The notes: a model not told the origin generated them from the letters alone. Positions 7,699-17,051 are shown, counted from the stretch's first letter. The stretch is 64,000 nucleotides of DNA from Nibribacter ruber (GCF_009913235.1 NZ_CP047897.1:1364001-1428000); one strand, 5' to 3'. Numbers and translations: made by a program.

Positions 7699-9014
7699 GC
7701 CAATCCCCCGAAGAGCAAGACCATATTCCTACCTCTAAAGTACAGCGGGCCACCAAGTTTTTGGGGGCCGGGGCCAAGGTGGGTGGCAATTATATTAAGC
7801 ACTACGCCAAGAAAATAGTGAACCCGTCGCTTAGTAAAGAGGAGTTACATGAGGACAACGCCCAGGACATTTACAATTCGTTGAGCCAGCTGAAAGGCAG
7901 CGCCCTCAAGGTGGCCCAGATGATGTCCATGGATAAGACCATGTTGCCCGGCGCGTACCAGGACAAGTTCACCATGGCCCAGTACAGCGCGCCGCCCCTG
8001 TCCTACCCGTTGGTGGTGCGCACGTTCCAAAAAGCGTTCGGGCGCACGCCTGAGGACATGTTTGACACCTTTTCCACCTCGGCGGTGAACGCGGCCTCTA
8101 TTGGCCAAGTACACAAAGCCACCAAGGACGGGAAGACATTCGCCGTAAAAGTGCAATACCCCGGCGTGGCCGAAAGCGTGAGCTCAGACCTTAAGATGGT
8201 GCGTCCCTTTGCCTACCGCCTGCTCAACATGAACGAAAAGGAGATGGACCATTACATGGACGAAGTTGAGGAGAAACTACTGGAGGAAACCGATTACGAG
8301 CTGGAAGTGCAACGCTCTATAGAGATAGCCGCCGCCTGCCGTCATCTGCCCCACCTCCATTTCCCCAACTATTATCCAGAGATGAGCACGGCCCGCATCA
8401 TTACCATGGACTGGCTGGAAGGCGCACACCTAAAAGAATGGCTACAAAACAATCCTACGCAGGAAGAGCGGAACCAAATTGGGCAGGCACTTTGGGACTT
8501 TTACCACCACCAGGTGCATCACCTCAAACAGGTGCACGCAGACCCGCACCCAGGCAATTTCATCATTCTGCCGGGCGTGACGCTGGGCATCATTGACTTT
8601 GGTTGCGTGAAGGTGATTCCTGAGGATTTCTACCAAGGCTATTTCTCTCTTATCAAGAAGGAGTCTTTGTTGAATGAAACCGAGCTGAACCAAATCTTCT
8701 ATGACCTGGATTTCATCAGTGACCGCGACACCCCCGCAGAGCAAGCCTACTTTAAGGGCGTGTTCAAGGAGATGATTGCCTTGTTGGGCCGGCCGTTCCA
8801 CGCAGAAACCTTTGACTTTGCCCAGAACGACTACTTTCAGCAGATTTATACCCTGGGTGATCGCATCTCTAAAGACAAGATGTTTAGGCAGTCAAGACAG
8901 GCCCGGGGTTCTAAGCACGGGCTGTTCATCAATAGAACCTATTTTGGACTCTACAGCCTTTTGAACCAGTTAGGCGCGCACATCACCACCACCAAACCTG
9001 ACTGGCTGAAATAA
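7695..9014 (+). CDS. ABC1/AarF/UbiB-family atypical kinase
   Basis: A 439-residue ABC1/ADCK (UbiB) family protein. Motifs: a KxGQ-like element read here as LKVAQMMS (about 72-79), the Ala-rich nucleotide loop NAASIGQVH (about 134-142), the VKVQYPG lysine strand, and VHADPHPGNF with IIDFGCVK as catalytic and metal sites. The family is linked to quinone or lipid metabolism through an unusual ATPase/kinase activity. The KxGQ motif is degenerate at its glycine (KVAQ). Translationally coupled to the TetR gene in front and followed by an intrinsic terminator, so this two-gene unit is self-contained. Confidence 0.9.
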   Translation: MSQSPEEQDHIPTSKVQRATKFLGAGAKVGGNYIKHYAKKIVNPSLSKEELHEDNAQDIYNSLSQLKGSALKVAQMMSMDKTMLPGAYQDKFTMAQYSAPPLSYPLVVRTFQKAFGRTPEDMFDTFSTSAVNAASIGQVHKATKDGKTFAVKVQYPGVAESVSSDLKMVRPFAYRLLNMNEKEMDHYMDEVEEKLLEETDYELEVQRSIEIAAACRHLPHLHFPNYYPEMSTARIITMDWLEGAHLKEWLQNNPTQEERNQIGQALWDFYHHQVHHLKQVHADPHPGNFIILPGVTLGIIDFGCVKVIPEDFYQGYFSLIKKESLLNETELNQIFYDLDFISDRDTPAEQAYFKGVFKEMIALLGRPFHAETFDFAQNDYFQQIYTLGDRISKDKMFRQSRQARGSKHGLFINRTYFGLYSLLNQLGAHITTTKPDWLK

Positions 9015-9454
9015 GTATAGCCGGTCTACAGTTTCTGCCACCAGCCTTGGGTAGTGCTTCTATCGTGCACACGCTCAGGCTGGTGGCTTTTTTGTTTAGC
9101 GGTTCTAACACTTGCGGCACTCCCAATTGGCAATCAATGACCTTGGCGTTGGCCACAAATAGCAAGATACGCCTTCGCCAATTTCAGAAGATTACAACCT
9201 TCCTGTAGTAGGAAAGGATTCGCCTTGTATATTGAGGAAAAATCCAGGGAAACAGTGGCAGAACTAGCGAATTGGATAGTTATAATAACTATTGAATTAG
9301 ATTAAAAGCGCACCTTCCTTTCGCTTGCCGAAGTACACTATTGACAATTTGATTTACGTTCAAAATACTGCAGTAAAACGATGGAAATCATTAACTTGTG
9401 CTCGGCTGAAGGATAGCCCTGAAACTTGCAGAAGACCTTAACCACCTTAGAAAT
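9015..9454. other. Spacer with terminator, otherwise featureless
   Basis: Apart from the terminator at 9037-9093 no gene or repeat family was recognised; the promoter of the DUF6370 gene is presumably in the A+T-rich stretch 9240-9380. Confidence 0.5.
9037..9093 (+). terminator. Intrinsic terminator after the ABC1 kinase gene
   Basis: GCCACCAGCC (9037-9046) pairs perfectly with GGCTGGTGGC (9078-9087), followed by TTTTTTG. The loop is long (31 bases). Confidence 0.75.
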
Positions 9455-9805
9455 ATGAAGACACTTTTACTTGCCTTGTTTATCTCCTGTTGCGCTGGTG
9501 TTGCCCAGGCACAAACTACCCCTCCGCCAACGGCTACGCCAGACAAAGCCACCCCGGTACAGACGGTAGAAGCCGCCTGCGGGCAATGCATGTTCGGGCT
9601 CAAGGCTTCTGGCTGTGACCTGGCGGTGCGTATTGATGGCAAAGCCTATTTTGTAGACGGCTCAGACATTGACCAGCACGGAGACGCGCACGCCACAGAC
9701 GGCTTCTGCAACGCCATCAGGAAAGCAGAGGTACAAGGCACCGTGACCGACAATAGATTCAAGGCCACCTATTTCAGGCTCCTGCCCGACGCGGCCAAAA
9801 AATAG
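9455..9805 (+). CDS. DUF6370 family exported protein
   Basis: A 116-residue protein with a signal peptide (about 1-19, ending AQAQ) and a Thr/Pro-rich linker. The compact domain carries EAACGQCMFGLKASGCDLAV and FVDGSDIDQHGDAHATDGFC, with four cysteines that could bind metal or form disulfides. This matches the small DUF6370 family of Bacteroidota, whose function is unknown. It stands alone upstream of the sulfurtransferase gene with a 73-base spacer, so co-transcription is possible. Confidence 0.75.
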   Translation: MKTLLLALFISCCAGVAQAQTTPPPTATPDKATPVQTVEAACGQCMFGLKASGCDLAVRIDGKAYFVDGSDIDQHGDAHATDGFCNAIRKAEVQGTVTDNRFKATYFRLLPDAAKK

Positions 9806-9878
9806 CCCGCCCGGCATTGTCCCGCCGGCGTGCAAGGCCGTTTAACAAGTAGTGACCCGTTCCTAACCTTTCCAGACT

Positions 9879-10739
9879 ATGAAACCAATCATTTCAGCCG
9901 AAGACTTGGCCGTTCTGCTCAAAGAACCCGCGCAGGTGGTACTGGTAGATGCCCGCTCCGGCCCAGACGCCATTGATAATTTCCAGAAAGAGCATTTACA
10001 GGGTGCCCATTACGTGGACCTGGAGAATGACCTGGCCCATAAGAATTTCAGCGCGGCCCAGGGCGGGCGGCATCCTCTGCCCTCACCTAAAGAATTTAGT
10101 CGCATCATGAACCGGCTGGGCATTACGCCTTCTAGTCGTGTGGTGGTGTATGATGATAAAAACGGAGCCAACGCCGCTGCCCGGTTCTGGTGGATGGTGC
10201 GCGCCATGGGCCATGAGCAGGTGCACGTGGTAGACGGAGGCTATGCTGCCGCCAAAGCCGCCGGCGTGCCCACCACCCAGGAGGTGGAGAAAGTGGAATG
10301 CCCCCATTTTTTCACCAATTCAGAATGGCAGCTGCCCACCGCCAACTTAGAAGAAGTGGCCCACGCCGCCCAGCACCCAGACTACATGGTCATAGACGTG
10401 CGTGAACCGGCCCGCTATAGAGGCGAGGTAGAACCCATTGACGAAGTAGCCGGCCATATACCCGGCGCAGTCAATTATCCGTTTCAGGACAACCTGGACA
10501 GCCAGGGCAAATTCTTGCCGGAAGAAGAACTCAAAACCAAGTACACCAAAGACCTGCAAGGCAAACCCGCCAACCACGTGATGGTGCACTGCGGCTCTGG
10601 CGTGACCGCCTGCCACACGCTGCTGGGCATGGCGCAGGCCGGGCTGGACCTTCCCAAACTATACGTAGGCTCCTGGAGCGAATGGTCCAGAAGTGGCCAA
10701 CCCATGGCCGGTCTGGGCGCTACCAAACAGTCTTCTTAG
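9879..10739 (+). CDS. Sulfurtransferase with tandem rhodanese domains
   Basis: A 286-residue two-domain rhodanese of the thiosulfate/3-mercaptopyruvate sulfurtransferase (SseA) type. The N-terminal inactive domain has VLVDARS (about 21-27) and a GGRHPLP loop. The C-terminal domain carries the active-site loop CGSGVT with catalytic Cys237. CGSGVTA is the loop usual for mercaptopyruvate/thiosulfate sulfurtransferases. It passes a sulfane sulfur to thiols or cyanide via a persulfide. Cytoplasmic, no signal peptide. Starts at ATG 9879; next is a 38-bp palindrome. Confidence 0.92.
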   Translation: MKPIISAEDLAVLLKEPAQVVLVDARSGPDAIDNFQKEHLQGAHYVDLENDLAHKNFSAAQGGRHPLPSPKEFSRIMNRLGITPSSRVVVYDDKNGANAAARFWWMVRAMGHEQVHVVDGGYAAAKAAGVPTTQEVEKVECPHFFTNSEWQLPTANLEEVAHAAQHPDYMVIDVREPARYRGEVEPIDEVAGHIPGAVNYPFQDNLDSQGKFLPEEELKTKYTKDLQGKPANHVMVHCGSGVTACHTLLGMAQAGLDLPKLYVGSWSEWSRSGQPMAGLGATKQSS

Positions 10740-10768
10740 AACCATTTTTAGACCCGAGTCACAGGCTT

Positions 10769-10806
10769 CGTTTTTGGGCTGTTTTACAGAAAACAGCCCA
10801 AAAACG
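10769..10806. repeat. 38-bp palindrome, copy 4
   Basis: CGTTTTTGGGCTGTTTT and AAAACAGCCCAAAAACG are perfectly complementary. Lies between the rhodanese and glycosyltransferase genes, inside the formally open upstream extension of the latter. Confidence 0.9.
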
Positions 10807-10819
10807 ACATTTATTGCAA

Positions 10820-12454
10820 GTGAATCCACTCATAATCCCAACGTCTTCTCCCTTGCTTACTCAAACCTCCATCTCACACGCTACGCTTGGCACGCACTCC
10901 TCTCCCTCCAAATCGTTTTCACTGCCTGAATGGCTGGTATTAGGCGCGCTGGTGCTTTTGAAACTAGGGCTGCAATATGCGCTGGTAGACAGTAGTTATG
11001 ACCTGCACCGTGATGAATACTTGCACCTGGACCAGGCCAATCATTTAGCGGCGGGGTACCTATCAGTGCCGCCGTTTACGTCTTGGGTGGCCTGGATCAT
11101 TAAAGCGTTGGGCAACGGAGTTTTCTGGGTACGGTTCTTCCCGGCCTTGTTTGGGGCGCTCACCATGGTCACGGCCTGGAAGATAGTGCAGGAGTTGCAG
11201 GGCGGCTGGTATGCCAAAGTATTAGTGGCTGGCGCGCTTCTTTTCTCTACCCTGTTGCGCCTGAACATGCTGTTTCAGCCCAATTCAGCGGATATTCTGG
11301 CCTGGACGCTGGTCTTTTATCTCTTGATCAGGTACGTAAGGTGGCACCAGCCGAAAGATTTGTTGTGGCTGGGCGTAGTGGTAGGATTTGGCGTGCTCAA
11401 CAAATACAACATCGCTTTTCTGGTGGTTGGGTTGTTGCCGGCCCTGGCTTTTTCTGAACATCGCAGAATTTTCACCCAGCCAGCTTTGTATGCGGCGGCG
11501 GTATTGGCTTTGCTCATCTTCTTGCCTAATCTCTGGTGGCAATACAGCCACGGCTGGCCGGTCATCCATCACATGCAGGAACTGGAGGCCACGCAATTGG
11601 TCAACGTAGACCGAGGGGCCTTCTGGCTGGACCAGGTGTTGTTTTTCTTCGGGTCTGTGTATTTGCTGGGAGCGGCTTTACTGGGAATGATGCTGTACCC
11701 TGGCTTGCGGCCTTACCGGTTTGTGGGTGTGGCGTTTGTAGTCACTATGCTGCTGTTCACTTATCTGCGGGCCAAGAGCTACTACGCCATAGGCATCTAC
11801 CCGGTGCTGCTGTGCGTGGGCGCCGTGTACTGGGAGCACCTGTTCCGGCAGGGCTGGAAACGAATCACGCGCCCGTTTTGGATTGCTCTGAATCTGCTGC
11901 TGTTTGTGCCCTTGGTGAAGGTCTTGTTTCCGGTGTTGTCCCCCACCCAGATACACGCCAACGCGGCTCCTTTCAAGAAGTATAATTTACTCAAGTGGGA
12001 AGACGGCCATGACCATGAGCTGCCGCAGGACTTTGCCGACATGCTAGGCTGGCGCGAGCTGACCCAACACGTAGAAAAAGCCTTTGCTCTGGTGCCTGTG
12101 GCTGAGAGGGCCAACACCTTGATTATCTGTGACAATTACGGGCAAACAGGCGCGGTTAACTTCTACAAAGCCAAGGACGTGCCCGCCGCCTACTCCTTCA
12201 ACGCAGACTACATTTTCTGGTATCCTACTGCCCTCAAGGTACAGAACATAGTGCTGGTGAAAGAGGCCGGCGAAGCCCCGCTCAGAGAAAAAGAGAAGCC
12301 GTTTGTGCAGTCGGTCACGCTCATAGACTCGCTCTCCACGCCCTTCGCGCGGGAGCAGGGGGCAAGAACGTATTTACTGAAGGGCGTCTCATCGGTGGTG
12401 GGGCAGGCCCTGGTGAAGAGGGCGCACCAAAAGCAGCAGGAATGGCGGCAGTAA
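10820..12454 (+). CDS. GT39/PMT_2-family membrane glycosyltransferase
   Basis: A polytopic membrane protein of about 544 residues. The reading frame is open back to 10682, but that extension runs over the rhodanese gene and a palindrome, so a start at GTG 10820 (or TTG 10814/10853) is chosen; no ATG is available. The diagnostic first loop YDLHRDEYLHLDQANHLA with its acidic DE pair, followed by VPPFTSW, matches the ArnT/PMT_2 superfamily, which transfers sugars from polyprenyl-phosphate donors to lipid or protein acceptors on the outer side of the inner membrane. About ten hydrophobic segments follow, then a C-terminal soluble domain. Acceptor unknown. Confidence 0.82.
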   Translation: MNPLIIPTSSPLLTQTSISHATLGTHSSPSKSFSLPEWLVLGALVLLKLGLQYALVDSSYDLHRDEYLHLDQANHLAAGYLSVPPFTSWVAWIIKALGNGVFWVRFFPALFGALTMVTAWKIVQELQGGWYAKVLVAGALLFSTLLRLNMLFQPNSADILAWTLVFYLLIRYVRWHQPKDLLWLGVVVGFGVLNKYNIAFLVVGLLPALAFSEHRRIFTQPALYAAAVLALLIFLPNLWWQYSHGWPVIHHMQELEATQLVNVDRGAFWLDQVLFFFGSVYLLGAALLGMMLYPGLRPYRFVGVAFVVTMLLFTYLRAKSYYAIGIYPVLLCVGAVYWEHLFRQGWKRITRPFWIALNLLLFVPLVKVLFPVLSPTQIHANAAPFKKYNLLKWEDGHDHELPQDFADMLGWRELTQHVEKAFALVPVAERANTLIICDNYGQTGAVNFYKAKDVPAAYSFNADYIFWYPTALKVQNIVLVKEAGEAPLREKEKPFVQSVTLIDSLSTPFAREQGARTYLLKGVSSVVGQALVKRAHQKQQEWRQ

Positions 12455-12468
12455 AAGTGGCTGAATGG

Positions 12469-12506
12469 CGTTTTTAGGCTGTTTTCTGGAAATCAGCCTA
12501 AAAACG
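12469..12506. repeat. 38-bp palindrome, copy 5
   Basis: CGTTTTTAGGCTG and CAGCCTAAAAACG are complementary: the G-to-A change in one arm is matched by C-to-T in the other. Sits in the 61-base gap between convergent genes. Confidence 0.9.
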
Positions 12507-12515
12507 GGGCAGCCC

Positions 12516-14183
12516 TTATTTCATGCTGCTAACGCCCAGGGCATGCAGCGCGCCATCGGCTAGGCAATCCTTCCAATAGGTAAGAATGGACCGATCGCTT
12601 CTCCTGGCCACCTGAATGGGCACCTGGGCAGGCTCCTTCCCGTTAGACGGGCTGTCTGAATCTATCACCATTTTGTTGGCGGCAAAAGAAAGAAGCTTCT
12701 TCCCAAGGGATTGGCGCTTCTCCCCGTCTTTGGACAGCAAATCCACCTTAAACCCGTCATACTGAATCAGCATGATGCCTTTAGCCGATGTCCTGTTCAA
12801 GGATACTTGAAAGGAGCCTTTCTTTATCTCGCCGCTTTTCACGCTCATGTGCAGGATAGGTTCCAGCATCTGGTTAAGGACGGCCGGGTTGCCTGGGCCA
12901 ATGCGGCCCACTATGGTATGACGGCCTTGCGGATCTAACAAGTTAAGTTTAACCGTAGCGGCCATATAGGCCTTGCCCATGATCAACCCTGTGGCTTTTA
13001 CCACCGCCGGGCGTTTCTGGGTCATGAGGTTTTTGTCATTGGTAAGGTTGGAAATTTGGGCAATGATGTTGCGCACGAACAGCGTTCCCGTTTGGGTGGC
13101 TTCAGGTGCCAGCTCTTCATACCGTACATCTAAGGAGCGAATGGCCACGCGCTTAATGGTGAGACCAAACGGAAGCTTCTGTACCAGATCTTGCGGCAAG
13201 GGCTGCACTCCCTTGATGGGAAAGTTCTTACAGTCCATGTAGGCCCTTAGGCTGGGGTTAAGTACTTGCACGCCGCCCACTTGCACATTGCCATAACGTG
13301 ACAAGGTACCAAACTGCACCTTGCTAAACCTTAGCACCGGCACCGTAATGTTGAACCTGGCAATGGCCCGGCCGGCTTTTCTGGCCAGGGCTTTGGGTCC
13401 CAGCAGCGGTACCAAAGCCGCTTGCTGCACTTTTACCTGCTTGGTTGTGGTGGACAACGCAACTGCTCCGGTTTTGAGGCGGTAATATTGCTGGGGCAGC
13501 ATCAGGTTGGTGGTGGCCGCAGAGGCCTCTATCTTTTGGCAGTAAAAAGCGCGGGACAAGTCTTGAAAAGAAGCGCTGTCTACCTGCAGATGATAAGCAG
13601 TGGCCTTCAACCCGGTAAGTTCTACTTCACTTGCCTTTTGCCTGGGACTGCTTTTATAGCGAAGCCGTCCATTGTTTATGACTATTTTCTGAAGGATAAT
13701 GCCTTTTAGCTGTCCAGTCAGTTTTTCATGCAGGGGTTTTGGTTGGCTGGTGTCTGGTTTCATCTGGGTGAGTACCAGGTTGGGATGGTCTAACTGCAAA
13801 TTACCCAGGCGCAAGGGCTTCTTCTGAAGCAAATCTAGAAAGCTCAGGCCTGTGAGGTTCACGCGCGTGGCCTGCAGGTCTATGGCCATGGCCTTTGCCT
13901 GCGCTGGGTTTGACTTCTGCAACCGTTCCCACACAGCCGGTTGGTGGGCAAGTTCCAGCGAATCTATGGTCACCGTTCCGGCTAGTAGAGAAACATCCAC
14001 TGATCCTGTTTTGAGCAGGTACTCCCCATTTGATTTGCTTCTTACTTCTTCGGCTAGCTTCTTTTCTGCCCAGGGGTCCAGGTACACGCGCACCCATACA
14101 ACCGCTAGCAGCAATAAGGCTGCCACCGCTACCATGGCCCAGAACCATTTCTTGACTATACTTTTTGTGCTTAGCTGCTCCAC
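12516..14183 (-). CDS. AsmA-like envelope protein, one N-terminal membrane anchor
   Basis: About 555 residues from a GTG at 14183; the frame is open to 14339, but that extension covers a terminator hairpin. ATG 14135 would cut through the membrane helix. A positively charged start and one hydrophobic helix (KKWFWAMVAVAALLLLAV) are followed by a long beta-rich periplasmic region (GSVDVSLLAGTVTIDSLELA) typical of AsmA/DUF748-type proteins, which span the periplasm and are implicated in lipid transport to the outer membrane. This assignment rests on general pattern only; it could be a lineage-specific exported protein. Confidence 0.6.
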   Translation of the reverse strand: MEQLSTKSIVKKWFWAMVAVAALLLLAVVWVRVYLDPWAEKKLAEEVRSKSNGEYLLKTGSVDVSLLAGTVTIDSLELAHQPAVWERLQKSNPAQAKAMAIDLQATRVNLTGLSFLDLLQKKPLRLGNLQLDHPNLVLTQMKPDTSQPKPLHEKLTGQLKGIILQKIVINNGRLRYKSSPRQKASEVELTGLKATAYHLQVDSASFQDLSRAFYCQKIEASAATTNLMLPQQYYRLKTGAVALSTTTKQVKVQQAALVPLLGPKALARKAGRAIARFNITVPVLRFSKVQFGTLSRYGNVQVGGVQVLNPSLRAYMDCKNFPIKGVQPLPQDLVQKLPFGLTIKRVAIRSLDVRYEELAPEATQTGTLFVRNIIAQISNLTNDKNLMTQKRPAVVKATGLIMGKAYMAATVKLNLLDPQGRHTIVGRIGPGNPAVLNQMLEPILHMSVKSGEIKKGSFQVSLNRTSAKGIMLIQYDGFKVDLLSKDGEKRQSLGKKLLSFAANKMVIDSDSPSNGKEPAQVPIQVARRSDRSILTYWKDCLADGALHALGVSSMK

Positions 14184-14307
14184 TAGAAAAATGTTGGCTA
14201 CTCTTCTACGCAGGAAAGCAGAAATCTTCCCATTTTGTTGCGCATGCCCGCTCCCCTTTTCAAAGAAGAGGAGTCCTTCTACGGCAAGCCCCAAAGTATC
14301 TAACACA

Positions 14308-14337
14308 AAGAAAGGCCAGCAAATGCTGGCCTTTCTC
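14308..14337 (-). terminator. Intrinsic terminator after the DUF4890 gene
   Basis: AAAGGCCAGC and GCTGGCCTTT are perfectly complementary around AAAT; read on the minus strand the stem is followed by a T-rich tract. It ends the 14360-14833 gene and insulates the next one. Confidence 0.8.
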
Positions 14338-14359
14338 ACTCCGGGGGATATGCAAACTC

Positions 14360-14833
14360 TTAGCTTTTCTCCAATTGTCTTTGGCCTCTGCCTTGGCGCT
14401 GTCCTCTTTTAGAAGCTTGTTTTTCTTTCATCTCCTTGCGGTCTGCCTCAAACTGGGCGTATTTCTTTTTAGAAAGAATTTTTTTAAGCTCATTGTTATA
14501 CTGCTCGTGCTGGGCTTTTCTGGCCTGGCGCTGCGCAGGGTCTTTCTGAGTGGCTTCCAGACGGTTGCTGCGCTGAGCGGCCATCTCATTGGACTGCTTT
14601 AAGAAAAGCGCCTGCAGTTTAGACTGCTGAGACTTGTTGAGGTCATATTTCTTGGCCATCATCTCGGTGCGCTTGGCGGCTCTTTCTTCCGGTGATTTGC
14701 GCACTCTCTCCTGACCATCTTTGCGAACGTGGTGCTCAGAGCGTTCTTTTCTTACTTTCTGCGGACCATCTTGGGCAAACGAGCTTCCGGCAACCAGCAC
14801 TCCCATGGAGAGCATTAGAATCAACTTTTTCAT
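14360..14833 (-). CDS. DUF4890 family exported protein
   Basis: A 157-residue protein with signal peptide (MKKLILMLSMGVLVAGSSFA, 1-20). The mature part is charged and helical, with the DUF4890 core SPEERAAKRTEMMAKKYDLN and a Lys/Gln-rich C-terminus. The pattern is akin to CpxP/Spy-type periplasmic proteins with repeated helices. The start is ATG 14833; the frame extends upstream but would put the signal peptide inside the protein. Terminator follows. Function unknown; a periplasmic chaperone-like role is only an analogy. Confidence 0.78.
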   Translation of the reverse strand: MKKLILMLSMGVLVAGSSFAQDGPQKVRKERSEHHVRKDGQERVRKSPEERAAKRTEMMAKKYDLNKSQQSKLQALFLKQSNEMAAQRSNRLEATQKDPAQRQARKAQHEQYNNELKKILSKKKYAQFEADRKEMKEKQASKRGQRQGRGQRQLEKS

Positions 14834-15045
14834 ATTGGTGTATTTAGGGGTTAGTTTCTTAAATTTAGTTCTTTCCAGGAGCGGTAAGATCTTCAACCGC
14901 CTGGTTGATTCCTTATATTCAAAGCCCGTGCCAAAAACCAACCTACACGGTTAAATATTTGACTATTTTTTTTATCCGAAGGAAAAATATACTGATCAGG
15001 CCTGCAGACCTCTACTTCAATCAACTTACAACCAATACCTTACCC

Positions 15046-15083
15046 CGTTTTTAGGCTATTTCTCAGAAAACAGGCCAAAAACG
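15046..15083. repeat. 38-bp palindrome, copy 6
   Basis: CGTTTTTAGGCTATTTC versus GAAAACAGGCCAAAAACG; imperfect arms. Lies in a divergent spacer, 29 bases before the GNAT start codon, so it is not at a gene end. Confidence 0.85.
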
Positions 15084-15112
15084 ATTGCCACATTGTAGAA
15101 TAGACTAAAAGC

Positions 15113-15535
15113 ATGGAGACACTCCGGATTGCCCTTATTTCACCGGCCCAGACGCTAGACTTGCGCCAACAGGTTTTGTGGCCACACAAGCCTGTATCCT
15201 TTGTGCAACTGCCCGAAGATGACACGGGCACGCATTTCGGGGCCTTTTTGAGCGAGGAACTGGTATCAGTGATGTCGGTTTTTTTGAAGGGAGAAGAAGC
15301 GCAGTTCAGGAAGTTTGCCACCGCGCAGGCTATGCAAGGCCGGGGAATTGGCTCTCAGCTGCTGCAGCACCTCCTAACGCATGCCTCTTCACTGGGCCTG
15401 AAAAGGATTTGGTGCCACGCCCGCCAGGAAAAGGCTGGCTTTTACCGGAAGTTCGGGTTCAAAGAAAAAGGCACTCCCTTTTTTAAAGAAGGAGTGCCTT
15501 ATGTGGTGATGGACTTGTATTTACCTGGCGTTTAA
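15113..15535 (+). CDS. GNAT-family N-acetyltransferase
   Basis: A 140-residue single-domain GNAT enzyme. The acetyl-CoA loop is AMQGRGIGSQLLQHLL (about 74-89), after a beta strand FRKFATAQ, and the C-terminal GFYRKFGFKEKG motif is also typical. It transfers an acetyl group from acetyl-CoA to an amine; substrate not predictable. Monocistronic; ATG at 15113, directly downstream of palindrome copy 6. Confidence 0.88.
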   Translation: METLRIALISPAQTLDLRQQVLWPHKPVSFVQLPEDDTGTHFGAFLSEELVSVMSVFLKGEEAQFRKFATAQAMQGRGIGSQLLQHLLTHASSLGLKRIWCHARQEKAGFYRKFGFKEKGTPFFKEGVPYVVMDLYLPGV

Positions 15536-15562
15536 TTCAGATTGACCAAAGCCTTTATCTGA

Positions 15563-16831
15563 TTACGCCGTTACGCTTGCCGGCTCTAATTGAAACAAGG
15601 CGCTCAGTCCTTCCAGCAACGCCTCAGACTCCCCGCGCTGACAGGCGGCTTTCAGTTCCAAGGCCGGCATTTTCACAATTTTATTCAAGATGTTCTTGGT
15701 GATGGTCTCTACCAGTTCCTTCTCCGTGTCGTTTAGGTTTTTAACGTAGCGGGCCAACTCGCGCTGTCTTATTTCTTCCAGGCGGTTTTTGAACTGCTGC
15801 AAGGCCGGCGACATGGCCATTTCTCTGGTCCAGGTTTTGAACTCGTCCATGCTCTCCTGCACAATCTGCTCTACCTCCGGAATAGAGGCCAGCCTGGTTT
15901 CCAGGGCTTCGGTGGCGCGGTTTTTAATGGTGTCAATGTTGTACACTTCTACGCCAGAAAGTTCTTCCAGGGCGGCGTCAATGCTGCGGGGCATGGACAA
16001 ATCCACGAAGAACTTTTGATTGGACACGCCTTGCTGCGCTACCACCTCTTTGCTGATGAAGAAGCAATCGCCGGGCACCGATGAGATGACCACATCTGCC
16101 AGCGCAATCTCCTGCCAAACGTTCTCCCAGTACACGGCAGTGGCATTGCACTTGGTGGCCAGGTCCTGCGCTTTTCTATGCGTGCGGTTCACAATGATGA
16201 TGTTCTGCAACGATGACTTCTGGAAGTTGTCACACACGTTGGCGCCAATGTCTCCCACCCCAATCATGAGCACGCGTGGGTTCACCAAATGCTGGGTTAG
16301 TTCCTCTACCAGTTCAACCGTGGCATACGACACCGACGCGGCACCGTCTCTAAACGCGGTCTCATTGCACACGCGCTTGTTGGTAAAGAAGATGGTATGC
16401 AACAAGCGGTGCAGGAACGGACCAGCCATGTTGGCGTCTGCCGCCCACTGGTAGGCGTTTTTCACCTGGTTCATGATCTGCATGTCGCCCACCACCTGTG
16501 ACTCCAAACCCAGCCCTACGTTAAACAAGTGCTTAACGGCGGCGTCATGGTCTGTGATGGACAAAAAATACGGCGCTACTTCTTTGGTGGCAATAAAGCC
16601 GCGCTCAATGGCGATGAGCTTGATGAGTTCAGTGGAGAAATCCTGGTCAGCGGTGTAGTAGACTTCGGTACGGTTGCAGGTAGAAAGCACCATGGCCTCT
16701 TGTATGGCCGTGAAGTCTTTGATTTTGTCCAACAGGTTCTTGCCGGCAATCTCATTTAAAGACACAGCTTCTCTTACGGCTATGGGGGCTTGCTTATAAG
16801 ATAACGTCAGGACTTTGAAGGTGCTTTGCAT
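15563..16831 (-). CDS. hemA: Glutamyl-tRNA reductase
   Basis: A 422-residue protein with the HemA hallmark LSTCNRTEVY (49-58), Cys52 being the nucleophile that forms the thioester with glutamate from Glu-tRNA. An NADPH-binding domain with LMIGVGDIGANV (about 195-206) and a C-terminal dimerisation helix follow. It reduces Glu-tRNA(Glu) to glutamate-1-semialdehyde, the first step of C5 tetrapyrrole (heme) synthesis. Starts at ATG 16831 behind a good Bacteroidota promoter; no other heme genes are next to it. Confidence 0.95.
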   Translation of the reverse strand: MQSTFKVLTLSYKQAPIAVREAVSLNEIAGKNLLDKIKDFTAIQEAMVLSTCNRTEVYYTADQDFSTELIKLIAIERGFIATKEVAPYFLSITDHDAAVKHLFNVGLGLESQVVGDMQIMNQVKNAYQWAADANMAGPFLHRLLHTIFFTNKRVCNETAFRDGAASVSYATVELVEELTQHLVNPRVLMIGVGDIGANVCDNFQKSSLQNIIIVNRTHRKAQDLATKCNATAVYWENVWQEIALADVVISSVPGDCFFISKEVVAQQGVSNQKFFVDLSMPRSIDAALEELSGVEVYNIDTIKNRATEALETRLASIPEVEQIVQESMDEFKTWTREMAMSPALQQFKNRLEEIRQRELARYVKNLNDTEKELVETITKNILNKIVKMPALELKAACQRGESEALLEGLSALFQLEPASVTA

Positions 16832-16853
16832 TGCTTTCTCTCAGATTACACTA

Positions 16854-16884
16854 CAAAATTAGTATAGACCGCCACTTGAAAACA
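16854..16884 (-). promoter_or_regulatory. Candidate hemA promoter
   Basis: On the minus strand TAATTTTG (16861-16854) fits the Bacteroidota -7 box TAnnTTTG, with a T-rich TTTT box about 19 bases upstream. The predicted transcript start is 15-20 bases before the ATG. Confidence 0.55.
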
Positions 16885-16941
16885 TGACATTGGTCACTTG
16901 TTTAGTAGGAATGCCTCAGTTTTGAGCGAAAGCTGGTAGGT

Positions 16942-16979
16942 CATTTTTGGCTTGTTTTCTGGGAAACAGGCCAAAAACG
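16942..16979. repeat. 38-bp palindrome, copy 7
   Basis: First dinucleotide CA instead of CG; arms otherwise pair (TTTTTGGCTTG with CAGGCCAAAAA). Lies upstream of the hemA promoter, in a tandem spacer. Confidence 0.85.
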
Positions 16980-17027
16980 GAAAGGTACTTTGGTGATAGC
17001 CGGGTTAGCGTTTGTCAGGTAGTTTGG

Positions 17028-17051
17028 CTTGTTGGTGATAACACCAACAAG
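17028..17051. repeat. Perfect hairpin CTTGTTGGTG/CACCAACAAG
   Basis: Ten-base arms around ATAA. A second, diverged copy is at 3099-3122, so this is a dispersed family. Confidence 0.7.

Noticed and set aside
10682-10819. N-terminal extension of the GT39 gene
   Set aside because: It overlaps the rhodanese gene and a perfect palindrome and does not resemble the family.
11536-11985. 149-codon frame within the glycosyltransferase gene
   Set aside because: Same-strand shadow frame with no start signal; the long membrane-protein frame explains the region.
14184-14339. N-terminal extension of the AsmA-like gene
   Set aside because: It runs into the terminator hairpin of the DUF4890 gene and would place the membrane helix internally.
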